Shown here piece after piece: positions 14,701-28,000 of a DNA stretch of 64,000 nt. The notes under the pieces were generated by a model that had not been told where the DNA came from, made no database searches, and was given only the letters and a program-made list of their open reading frames with translations. A program made the translations under genes and the position numbers. Origin of the DNA: Onchocerca lupi. Taxonomy: Eukaryota > Nematoda > Chromadorea > Rhabditida > Onchocercidae. The DNA lies in contig JAOVVO010000131.1 in assembly GCA_028564675.1 (NCBI GenBank), positions 62,001-126,000 on the forward strand. Reading direction: 5' to 3'. How positions within the stretch are numbered: the first letter of the stretch is position 1; every line of letters starts with the position of its first letter.

Positions 14701-17700
14701 CATTTTTCATTTTCTCTTCCAACAACGAATAAATAAATAAAATAAACCAGATGAGTGGAATAGGACTGTCATTATGTTTGAAATAATATCTATCAGGTTG
14801 TGGAATCGATAGAAAGAATTTATATTTGAATGTATTACAGAATTTTAATCAAAAAAGAAAAAAAAAAAGAAAAAGAAAGCAATAAGATTAAGGTGAATGC
14901 AACAATCTTTATCTTATTCATCCTAGAATGATTTTAATTGAGAGTAATGAAATTCAATTATTTTATTTTTCTAATTCGATGCAAGTTATATATAGTGCAC
15001 GTTATACGTAGAAATATTAATAATACACGTCAAACGTAGCACTAATACGACATCCTGTCAGTTTTTGTTTTTATCCTCGTAAATTATATATTCTACGTGG
15101 AAAAATTAGTACAAGTCAAACGTAGCAGCAATGCGACGTGTTGTCAATTTTCGCAATTCAATTTATACGTCTAAAAAAATCTTAAATATTGAAATGTAAA
15201 GAAGAAATAATTTTAGACATTCTTTCATCGTCATTCAACTCTTCCTTTCATTTATGTAAACAATGACAAAAAAAGGAATATAATATATCGTTAGTTATTC
15301 GTCATCAGTTTCTAATTTATTCTTCTATGCTTTCATATTAGTTCAATGACGATGTCCATTTTCTAGCCTATTCCGAGAGTTTTATAATATGCCTGATAAA
15401 TTACTGAGAATGATTTACCGAAATGTAAATTGATATATTCGAATAGATAAATTCATAATTTAATAATTTCATTAGAATTGCTAGACTATTCAACTGTTTA
15501 ATGTAATGTAATTCCTGGATATTGTCCAGTTGACACATGACATGATTGACAGCTAGTTTATCAAATCCAAGATATAGTCAGAGTAATCCTAAACCAAATT
15601 GGTTAATCAGGATAATAGTCACAAATCAAAATTTATAATCATAAATCAAATTAGTTCTGGATAAAATAATAAATTTTTTAATTTGCACACTCATACAGTT
15701 TATGTCTTCTTTGACCTGCTTAATCTAAGTTTCATTTTATTTGGACATTTGCTAAGCCTTAGCCACCCTTATAAATAGTTAGAATAAACAAATAAATGCT
15801 TTGAAAATGAAACAAGCAAAAAAAAAACCATTATCTAAGATTTTGATTTTGAATAGCGATTAACAAAAATTCTGATTTCTAAACTTTTTTTTTATGTAGT
15901 TAAATGATATTTTTGTTTTCCGATTGCTTATTTTCATTTTTCACCCAATTTTTCTTTTTTTTTCTTTTTTTTTTTCTTGTTAAAATTTATCTTTCTTCAT
16001 TTCATCGCATTTATTTTCATTATTTCGCTGAAAAACTCTCTTTTGTTCCCCAAATTCTTCCCGTAATATTTCATATTTTAAATTCGATATCTCAGTTTCA
16101 TTATTCAATTAATACTTAATAATGAATATAATCGTAGCATTTTTGTCATTGCGTAAATAATGTGATAAGTTGAAATGTGAAATTTTTTCTTAATTTTTTT
16201 TAAAATTTGCTTGAAATTTGCTTCACTAAAATTATAATATTTTATTAATATAATGATCACAATTTATATCATAATTTCCTACTATAAACATTACTATTTG
16301 ATAATCAATTCAATAATTAATCGACATTCTTTCCTTCTGACGAGACACTGAGCAGATGTATTGTTACAAAATTTGCAAAAAGAGAATTTAGTGCTCTCTG
16401 ATTTGATTATATTCGAATTTGCTGTCACATTATCATACTGAATGATATTACTGGAAGATATTAGGCTTAACAGAGAGATACCCATCTGTTAAAATAGGAA
16501 AAGAGAAGTGTTGGCTGATGAATAATAATTTTGTCGGTCTTTTCTTTTATTTATCAACTATCTCGCATTCTTTGATCTAACTTAATGCATCAGAAATTAA
16601 GTTAAATTGGTTCTTCATTCTATTGCAGTTTCTAATATTTCGCATCAATTTGTGACAATAAGATTTTGATATCGCTGCGATGATTGATTTTTTCTGTATT
16701 ATAATTGAGTTAACAGAATTAATGTAATTATCACATGGCTTATCCTTTAGTTTAGACTATGAATTTGACCATTTCCTAACTATTCAATTATCTAAGAGAT
16801 GGAATGAAATGTCAAAAGTACTACTTATTCTTTTCATTTCGATAATTTTTATTCTCATAATAATTTTTTTTAAATATTTAATTAAAATTAGATCTAAAAT
16901 GGAAAAATATGGCAATTTACATATGTTTTTCGAAACAAATTTTGAGGAAATTACATGAAATTATATCTTTTTTTTGAGACGAATCTTTTTTTTTTTTAAA
17001 TTAAGTTATAAAAATAGATCTTTTTTTCACTATCTCTTTTTTTAGACTAATTGTATTTACGGTGATTGGAATGTATTGTACAAAGACTAATATACTTTCA
17101 CTTCATTGAAATTTTTACTGTAACTTTAGACATACAAAGTTTATAGATATTCAGCCATTTGTTCATATTTATATAAATAAAAATGTAAATGCTATCTGTT
17201 ACTTCTCTCAATGATCTCCGCAAGTTCTCCACCGATTGTCTTCAAATTCCGACACAATCTTGCATTCAAATAGTCGCGTGCTCTTATTTAAACATACTTG
17301 CTTTTTTTCACGTTTCACGTGCGTGACAACTAAAAGTAAGTGAGGGGACGGAGGATCTATTTACTCCGCCTTCCTTTTTTCTCTCATTTTCTATCTCCCT
17401 CCCATCTCTCTAATAATAATTAAAATTAATAATTAATAAGTGATAATAATAATAATCCGTCTTCCTTTTTTTCTCTCATTTTCCCTCTACCTCCCATCTC
17501 TATCTCTCTCTCTATTGCTATGCTTACATTATGTGGATTTATACAAGGAAAGAAGAAAAAAATGATAAAAAGAATTAAAATGCTTTCTGATATGGCAAAC
17601 AAATATGAAAATTTTTGCTTTCGTAACGAATCTGAGAAAAAATTTTTAAATCCTGTTAAAATTTGAATTTGAAATTCTTTTTCTTTAATAGAAATTAGCT

Positions 17701-20700
17701 TAATTTGTTTGAAAAAGGCGTTAATTTAATCGAGCGAAATTTTATTACATTAATTCTAAATATTTCTTAGAATCAATCTTTTAGCTCAGTTAATCTCCGA
17801 CTTAATTTTGCTTTAATTTAATTTGACGTAAATTTAATGTTAAATTATTAGCTCATAACTTTTTTCATTTTTCTATAGATTGAATATTCAAATCCATCAA
17901 AAATATTGGTGACTTACAATTTAATACAGTTGATACTAATTCTTTCTTTTTTTAATTTTATTCATATTATACCTTTATTTGTTTATGTTTATCTATCTAT
18001 CTATAACTTTTGCTTACAAATCGCGAACAAAGTTCTCAATCAATTGGGAATGCCATCACCGAATCGATCTGCTGCTGCTTCGCTCGATATAAAATTGCGT
18101 CGGTGAACAAATTTATGACATGACTGATCTTTTGTCATATGTGCAATGAAATATTCCTAAGCTAATGTTTGAGCAAAAAGGCATTTGTGATCAAATAATG
18201 CAAACTGTCAGTAAGGGAAATTTTCCTTTTAGATGCGCTAGGAAGAACTGATGAAACTAATTAGACTGATTCCGGATGCGATCCCAAAATGGCAAATTCT
18301 TAGCTCTTGCATAGTCCGGAATAGCTGCAACATTGCTACGAAGTGGAAGAACTGCTCTTTCCGCTTTAAAAATGCTATTGAGCATGCAATTCATTGAAAC
18401 TCCCATCTGCAACATTTCCAAAACATCCGGCACGGGAAAAGTATAACAAAATGTAAACTTATTGTTTGAGATGAATGTACAATGCGCACAAAAATCGGTC
18501 GAAACTCTTGATCGATTATTACAAGATTTATAGGTGGAAAAATCAGATCATTCGGGAACCAAATATCAGAATATTAATATTACTTACAGGAGATTTCAGA
18601 CAAACCTTATCTATAATTCCTCGATCGACACCAGCTGACAAAATAAATGATTGCCTAAAATATTCTATTTTGTGGCAATACGTGAAAACATTAAAATTAA
18701 CTGCAAATATGCGTGTTCAGCTGCAAAATGAACGATTAGCTGGAATATTTTCACATCAATTGCTGGAAATTGGGAATGTAAGGTGCCGGTTGATCTGACC
18801 ACAGGACGAATTTTATTGCCTCATAACTTCTGCAATTTAGTAACATCAAAAGAAGAGTCGGTTGAAAAAAATTTTTTCCGATATTCAAACCATTTATAAG
18901 AATGACGATTGGCTGAGTGAACGAACTACGCTTGCGGCCAAGAACGAGACATCGACGAACTTAACGATATTATACATTCTGACATTCAAAGCGAGACAAT
19001 CACATATAATTCCGTCGACACTGTTGTGGAAGCAGATGAAGCGGTTCATTATCCAACAGAATTTTTGAATTCACTCGATCTGCCAGAAATGCCACCGCAT
19101 GTACTGTAACTGAAAATCGGCGTGGCAATTATTATGTTGCGAAATATCAACCAGCCGAAACTTTGCAACGGTACGGACTTGCAGTAAAAAAATTAAAAAT
19201 GATCAATGTCGTGGAGGCAACAATCTTAACAAGAGCTTTCAATAAGTTCGATTGGCGTTTCCATTCACCATCAACAAAGCTCAGGATCAATCTTTAGAAT
19301 TGTGCGGGTTAGATCTGGAGACGAATTGCTTCTCACATGGACAATTATATGTTGCGTGTTTTAGAGTCGGCAAACCAGGCAATCTCTATATCTACATAGA
19401 CAGTGGAACAACAAAAAATATTGTATACCCACAAGTATTGTGAAATTAAACATATTAGACTTAGGCGAAAACTGAAAGATGTTAAATAATCCATAACAAT
19501 AATTGTAAACAAGAAATACTAAAGATCAAGTGGCGCGATAAAGTTTCAAAGAAACGACAAGCACGTTTACCACCAAAACCCTCCAATTTACAGATAAACG
19601 ACAAAAATCGACGAGCAACAGCAACAGTTCGGAGTTCCAAGGGTTCCAGTTCGACAGTTCAAAAGACAAAATAGTAGCAACAATCCTACAGTTCAATTGG
19701 GTAATATATCAGTTATCAGTTTGCCTGGATATTCTCTGATAATACTGTTACGAAGAAACACTCTTCATCAATCAATAAAAATTTCTTAATAGCATTCACC
19801 TCTATCGCACAAGACACAAGAAACTTCTTCACACTTATTGCTGACCTAGTCTAATCACAATAGCACGAATCAATCTCCAATTCAACCAAACTACAAATCA
19901 AATTACAAAGTAACAGTTTTTTTTCCAACACTAGAAACAAGCGCTTTCTCTTTCATTTAACCAGACTGAGCTACAGCAACGTGTGTATAAAAACATGCGC
20001 GTATTCGAAGTTGTGTCAAAATTTTAAAGCAATTTAAGGACTTTCTGAATCTAAGATGTTGAATTAATATGAATAAGGTGCTTGTTTAAGAACTTCCGGA
20101 GGTTTTGGATTTTGAGCAAACGACATTAATATTTTTATTCATATAGACTAACTGGAGTCGGACACGCGAAACGTGGTCGACCCACACAGACTAGTTGGAT
20201 CGGCCACGTTCCGTTATGATATGCAAAGGGAAGAGTTATATTCGTTTAAATCTATTATAAAACGACTTTTTTTCTTTTTTTGCGAAAAATCGATATAAAA
20301 ATCTAACCAATTAGAAGAAGAATTTTTAAACTGAAATATTTTGAACAGATGTAAAGAAAGATCTCTACTTCCATCAATCCACCCAATGAACGAATTCAAC
20401 AATTAAACAGTTGACATCGTATCATAGATCTTTTTCGATCTTCTGTCAATTTTGTCTGATGGACAATTTAAAAATCTTTCAAATCTAAAAAATGACTTTC
20501 AGTATTGAATATGTAAACAGATTTAGTATTCATGTCTCAAAAAATCTGCATTAGTAAACTTGAATTTATCAAAGTTTTGATAATTTAAAAATTTTAAAAT
20601 TAAAAGAGAAAGTGCTAAGAAGGTGAGAAAGTAATTAATTTTAACAGTAACTTTTACAAGCTTATCAGACGATATTTCTCTTACGTTCTATGAACTTTGA

Positions 20701-21977
20701 TAACTGCATTTGTCGCAATTATTTCTGTTATGAAATGAATTTATCGGATAATCAACTATTCGTTCAAATCTCAAGGCCATCAGGTCTGATCTGAAATGAT
20801 TAACTGGAATAGGACTCAAAGAGATTTTTGCTTGCATTACTAAGACATATATAATTGATCAGTTCTGAGTTTTGTAATTGATAAGGAAAGGTTTTGAACG
20901 GAAAATTGGGTCACGAGGTTAAATAGATGATGAATTATGTACAATAATATTTAACAGTTCATACAGGCCAAAAATCATTTCTTCGAAATAGACGTTCTGT
21001 TTATTTTTCCTCCTTTATCATTTTCCCTTTTCATTTTCAAATTCAAGCAATAATATCTTTTCCATGAAACTTATTTACTTGTGACAAATTGTTTCCAACA
21101 CGGCTCAAAAAGGCCGGAAATCATTTGCATCACAAATTTGCTACATTTGGCTGTTTTAGTAAGTTTGAAAATCACAATAAATATTTGCACTTTTATACTA
21201 ATCATATTTTAGTATCAATCCTTTTAATACTTGAGTACTTTTCGGCTCGTTAGAGTTTTCAGTAGATAGATATGCTCAAAGAAAAATACTTCTTGGCTCT
21301 GATTAAAACATTTTGTAGGATATATTTGTTGTTTAAAGTTTTAATTCGACGTATATGATGTGTAAGGTCAGTTTAATAATTATTATTACGTCATGTTAAT
21401 TTTAATAAAATTAAGGAGATTCTGAAGTAATAAACAATCTTTAGAGCACATTTGAGTAGCGGAATATTTGGTGAATTTGATCGTGAAATAAGCGAACAAA
21501 TTGAGCATTGGCAATCGGAACATCTCCAAAATGGTGACACACGCATAAGAGGTAAAAACTTTTCCCCAATTTTGAATGATCGGTTAATTTTCAGTAAACA
21601 AGAAGGATTCATTCTTTTTTTCTTTTCTTTTTCTTTTCCAGATATTCAGCTTAGAAAATCGAAAATATGAAATATATTTTCAGGTCGATCGTCATCTTTT
21701 ACAGAAGTTGAAGATTCGAATTCATTCACTGAAGAAAGTGAAGAAGAAGAGGAAGACGAAGGATATCGAATGGCTTCTGTAGAAACGGTCCAGTCATCGT
21801 CAACCTGGAATAATAATGTATAAAAAAATTTGAGCTTATAAAGTTTTTGAGATATCGGAAAGTTAATAATATTTAAAAGCTGAACCTTTTTGAAAATTAT
21901 TCAAAAAAATTTGCGGTCTTTAATGCGTAAAAATAATATTTGCAGTGTAGGGTAAATCAAATGTAATGGTATTAGGG

Positions 21978-22020
<43 letters not shown>

Positions 22021-25000
22021 GTGGTACTGTGCTCCTTAAATATAATGATATTAGGTTTCGTAAATGTATTTGTACCAAATATTCGCGAACTGAGTAAATG
22101 TAAATAAGGAAAACTAAAGAAATATATGTGTCCAATTAAAAAGTGCTAGTCATTCATCCTCAAAAACGAAAATGCAGGATAACTTAAGACTAAATCAATA
22201 AGTTTATTAAAATGCAAACTAGCTTAGGCCGAAGGTAATAAATTTACTGAAAAATGGAATAGTAAAAGAAGGTAAATTTACAAACGTTTTTGTGAAAAAT
22301 TCATGGATTAAAACAATATTGAAAAATCTTTCTATTAGCTTGTAATGACATAAAGTGAGGATTTGAATTTAAAAGATAATATAATTAAACTGATTATTAA
22401 ACACTGCTATCAAAGTAAAATTAATGAATGCTAAAGTTTAATCTATTCTTGTCAATGCTTTCTTTAAAGTTTAAATTTTTCAATTATCTGATTCCAATAC
22501 TTGCCATATTCAATCGTCCTTCATCAATAATTTTCTCAGCAATTTTTTACCAATTTATACTATTTGATATTTTTTCTCGTATAATTTGAAACAGCAATTT
22601 ATATAAACTAATTTCGTCATTCCAATCTCTTTTCCATCTAATTCATTCAATACTTTATCTAATAAATATCCAATTTCATCTTACAAATTCATGATAAAAT
22701 ATAATAAATTGAAAGAAATGGAAATTATCCTTTCTGGTTGTGTAGTTATTCTTCGAATAACAATTACGAAATTTCGATATCCATCGGAAATATTAATGCT
22801 TTATTTTTTCCATTACTGTTATTTTTCCAGAAGATTAAAATATTTCAGAACTTGGATGATTCATGCTACAAGGATAGTACTCTCGTACAATTAGTAAATT
22901 TGCTAAAGAATAAAACAGATTCAGTAAATATCAATAATCTTAAGCAATTAATCGAAGCATTATTGCTGAAATATAATCCGGTAAGTTTCTTAAAGTATTT
23001 GTTTAATTATTTTGAATTTCTTGAAGTATATCAATTTATTATTAAAATATTTTCAATCAACACTGATATATGACTACTAATGTGGTGATAATTTTAAATA
23101 AATGATTGAAATTTAGGCTGTTCATTTCAAAATTTTATTGTAAATTTTGAGTAAAATTTTAACAGCTATTTGTAGGGATTCCAAAAAATATAGAAAGATG
23201 AAAAGAATAAAGCTTCTTATTTACCATCAATATCACGGCTTATACGTAAAGCATTATTTCACGATTCCATTGATCTTTTGACTTGATCTATGCTGGCTTC
23301 TGATAATACACTGATCAGCGATATTCATATTTTTACTGAACTTTTGTCAAACTAATATACCTCTCAGAGAACTGATAATAATTTTAAGACAGAATCCAGA
23401 ATGAATATTCAAAAAAGATGTCATTATTGATTTTTTAAACGGAAGAAACTCATCTATGATAATTATTAAGACGAGCCAAATTAGTTTAAAACAATTATGA
23501 AGTGGTAAGATGATGTTTTTTTGAAGAATGATGCTGAAATGATAATGGGAATGACGATGGGAAATGGTAAACAAAAGATTGGAGAAGAAATTGAGGAGAA
23601 AAAAGATGAACTCATCAAAGGTTTATAATACTTGTATTTTATATTCCTTATAATTTCAATTTTCCTTCAAAACTTCTTTGGCCTCATTTTCATTTCCTTT
23701 TTTTGTAAAGTTGAAATTCTAACACTTTTTTTAACTAAAAAATGAATTTCACGAAATAATTTAGTGGCTGAGATGGCTGAGAAAGTTTTACTGATATATT
23801 TGCATATGCAAGTTTTTTCTTGACATGTGCCAGAATCGTTGTATTGGATGAATAGACAATAATTATTCTAAAATAAACCTGGATTTTTTGAGTTTTTGCT
23901 ACCATTAGTTCAGTATAATTTCACGCTATTATAATTGACCTGATAATCAGTACCGAAAAGATTCGTGATAAATCATTCAATTTAATCCAACTTTTGTTTA
24001 AATTGGATTTTATCTAATTCTTGCCTAAGGTTTAAATAAGTTTTTTTTTTTTTTAGATAAAATATTTCGGGTTGTAAATTTCACATAAATGCATACATTT
24101 TTTTTGCACTTTTTTGTATTTTGAAAAAGATATTGCTATGAATATTTTTAAGAACTCAATCATATCCATCTAATATTCTCATCCTTTTTGATATTTATTT
24201 TTCCAGAAATTTTGCATTTATTCCAAATAACTAAACAGATATTGATCTATTTGCCATTATATAATAATTTAGAAATTTGTAATTCTATTTTTTAAACTTA
24301 TTTCAAAATACAAAATATTTTATCATAAAATGAATCTTTTATAAGTGCACCTTTTATTCAATTTCTCATTCATAATTCTAAGTTTTATTAAAGTTTATTT
24401 TTTCAGCACCACCTTTACTCGGTGTAGCATTACCAACCGTAGTTGCAGCACCTTTAGCACCACCGCCACCACCACCACCTCCTCCACCTCCGCCACCATC
24501 ATTAGAAGCTTCCGGTGGACCGCCACCTCCCCCACCACCGCTCCAATTAAATGTCAAAGGTTCGAAATTGCTGCCAAAAAAAAAATTAGACATACCAAAA
24601 GTATTAAAACCAAAAGCTATGCCTAAAGCTGGATCACAAATGAAACAAATTCAATGGACCAAAATACCCGTTGAAAAGGTTAGTTCTAGAATTTAATGAA
24701 AAAGAACTTTGTAACATTCGAAGAATTAATGAAAGGTCATTTTTTGAATTTTCCAAAATTTCTTTCTTTTAAAGTGAGTAAAATTCCTAAATTTCTCAAT
24801 TTTCCTAAATCTCTTAACTATTCCAATTTCTTTTATTTGCTGGATATTTAAGTTTAGAAAATCTTTTATTCCGACGGATTGTATTTCTGGACAACATACA
24901 GCGCAAAAGTCCCATAATCTTGTTGGTCTGAAGGGATTATCGAATGAAGACTTTTCGAATGATGTGATTTAAAAATTTAGAACATCGCATATCTTTTAAA

Positions 25001-28000
25001 AGAAATTGCATTGCAAAATTTGAAAATATTTAGGTAATTGGGGATGGCATGCAAAAAATTCACAACGTTTGGATGTCTTCCGCACGTTTGTCTGAAAATG
25101 GTATCATTTTAATAATTTATTACTTTAATCTAAATTTCTGAAAAATCCCGGTAAATTTATCGCTTTTGTGGGTAAAAAATAGAAGAATATAGTATCAAAT
25201 AGAAATACGTCTTGTATAAAAAAAATTTTTGCAACGAAGAATGAGAATCTGAAATTCGCAATTTATCCAGATTCCTTTTTGGTCATGACTGTCTCTCTGT
25301 AATATTTCAAATGTTTAGTTTTCTTCGACAAACTGAAAATTTTTCCTCATCAATCAATTAGTCATCTTCCATTAACTTTTTTATTCGATGTTTTTAAAAA
25401 TTAGGATTATGCTGAAGGTAAGTCAAATTTTCGAAGTTCCTTTTTATGTTGACCTTCGAATATACTTAGTTTTCAGAATTACATCTTAATTTCGATGAAC
25501 TGGAATCGATGTTTAGCTGTGCTGTTGCTAGAACGTGTACTGATGCGTCAAATGTTGAACGACGTAAAACCAGAAAAAATGCAGTAATTACTTTGCTATC
25601 ACACAAACGAAGCTTCAACGTGAGCATTTTCTTGAAGCAATTCAAAGAAGGTAATTTAGCTTTACTTTTTTAATTTAAATAATTTTGCTATTTTTAAAAC
25701 GAAAATATTTTAATGAAAGTTTTGTGTCTTGATATATTGTTCTGAAAATTTGAATCTTGCATTAAACCAAGTACTAAGTGCACAATTTCAAGGCACATCT
25801 CAAATTATTGAAAATGTTCGAAATGGAAATGGCGAATTTTTCGGTCTTGAACGATTGAACAGTCTTCGTGCTATTTTACCGGACAATGAAGAGGTACAAA
25901 TATCTTTAAATTTCATAGGAATATATTTCGTTCATTTATTGATAAATGAGGAAGATTGAAAGGTCAATGCATATTACGAAGGATATATGTATACGTGATA
26001 AAGATATTAGGTTGAAATTGAAGATGAATAATTTTATGAAAAGTGGAAAAATAGTCGCTCATTTAGGGATTCCGTCTTAATGTAAAATGAACAGTTTCAT
26101 ATTCGAAATTTAAGTGATATTAGTAATTTGATATTTTTCCTGAAATAAAACTTAAGTGCAAACTCAAAATTTATAATTGCAGATTGAAATTTTACGGGGA
26201 TTTAGTGGCGATCAATCGCAACTTGGCATCGCAGAACAATTTTTTTTAAGTCTATTAACCGTATCAGACTATAGGCTCATTTTGGATTGCATGATTTTGA
26301 AAGAGGAATTAAATATTGCTTTCGAAACTTTGCTACCTCATATTGATACCATAATTAATAGTTGCATAGGTTTATTTTTGCTATTTAATTCATTCTTTTA
26401 TCTAAAAGAAGCCTAAGGCATAAGCACATCTGAATACCTCAAAATTAAGAACGAATCAATTTTTAACAATTATCAAAAGAAAAAAAAAATCGAACAGCTT
26501 TGTTCTTTTGGTTTCGTTGATCTTATTGAAACACAACGTTATCCGTCATCCCCAAATACAGGCATTTTAATTACATTTTTTGTAAAAATTTAAGCATTTT
26601 TTGACTGTTAAAAGTATTAATTAATCTTTGATTAATGAAAAAATCACGAAAAGATATGAGTGGATAGTCTTTTTAAGCGATTTTCGAAAAAAGAAGGCAC
26701 ATTATGCAAGCAGTGAAAAAGACTGACATTTCAGGAAATTATATATAGCTTAGGACGAAAAATATTTTGCATGAAATTTCAGAAATTAAAGAAAGCAAAG
26801 CGTTGCCAAAGATTTTTTGCATGCTTGTGCAAATTGGTAATTTTTTGAATGCAAATGCAACATTTGGCAATGCTGCTGGATTCAAACTTAATTCACTTTG
26901 GAGAATTCTGGATGTGAAAGCAACGCAGAAAAGTATCACACTTCTTCATTTCATTGCAATGGTTAGTCCATTTTTTTTCTTAATTGAGTACATTTCTGGA
27001 ACTATAAATCGGAGTGAGAGATATCGGGCAAGTTTAGCACACTGAGATGTTTGTATATATCTATAAGTAATGCATAATCATTCAAAAATGCTTCATACAC
27101 AAAAATGCCAAGTTGAATATTTCGAAACATATAATAAGACTGGATGAGAATTCAAAATTTTGAACAATCATAATCAAGCAATTCAAAATCAAAATTCCTG
27201 CTAATAATATAATTATTCTTTCCTTTTTCAAATATAACTTAACAGAGTTTTTTTTCTTTTTTTTTTTATTTTTTTCAGCAAGATCGAGAATGCACGGAAA
27301 AATTGCTGAATGAATTGTTAACAGTACCGGTTGCTGCAAAGTAATTTTTTTTAAAGAACTGAAAATTCTCAAATTTAAACATTTTCACAGTTAATTGCAT
27401 TATCTGTTATCTGTTTATTTACTGAATTTCATGATTGGAAATGAAAATCTTATTCGAAATTCTGGATTTCGATCAAACAAGTTTCACGTTTTAATTGCTT
27501 GCGTTATCAGTCTGTTCGACCATTGATATCAAGTTAAAATGAACTTTTTGAAAATTTTTTAGGTTATCATTGGAATCAATCCGAAATGACGTTCGAACAA
27601 TCAGTGATAAATTGACTAACGTGAGTAATGAAGTAAGAAAGCGTACTGATATTCCCTTTTTTGGAAATATCACTCAACATTTCACGGTACGTTTTAGCTA
27701 TATATGCACATTCAGTTATCGATTTGAAGATTTGAAAGTTCCGATTTCGAGCACTTGAGAAACTGCCAATTTTTTTTTCCAAAAAATATATTTAAGTTAT
27801 TAAATTTCATATTTAAATTACTTTATTGTGTGACTTCACTTATCAGACTTTCTATCTTTCTATATAGAAGTAAAACATTTTAAAATATAACTGACCTAAT
27901 TTAAAGAAGCACATTTTCCAAAGGAAAAAATGAAGTTACAAACCATTCCGACTGGACTACTTTGGGAAGACAATTGTGTTTGCTATGAAAAATAAATGAA

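Larger units (their letters stand above)
11320..21444 (+). other. Formin intron 4 (10.1 kb), the main insertion site of repeats
   Basis: The 34-bp exon at 11286-11319 and the 107-bp exon at 21445-21551 join in matching phase (AG|A) across this intron. Outside the listed repeats (14985-15155, 17170-17508, 18002-19443, 20145-20213) it is featureless AT-rich sequence. Its size is explained in part by the Helitron-derived segment. Confidence 0.65.

Noticed and set aside
24378..24593. Minus-strand frame rich in polyglycine
   Set aside because: It is the exact antisense of the formin FH1 polyproline exon; the plus strand explains it fully.
26754..26782. Alternative start of formin exon 14 at 26754
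   Set aside because: It enters in the wrong phase; the TTTCAG acceptor ending at 26782 joins in frame and gives the expected FH2 sequence.
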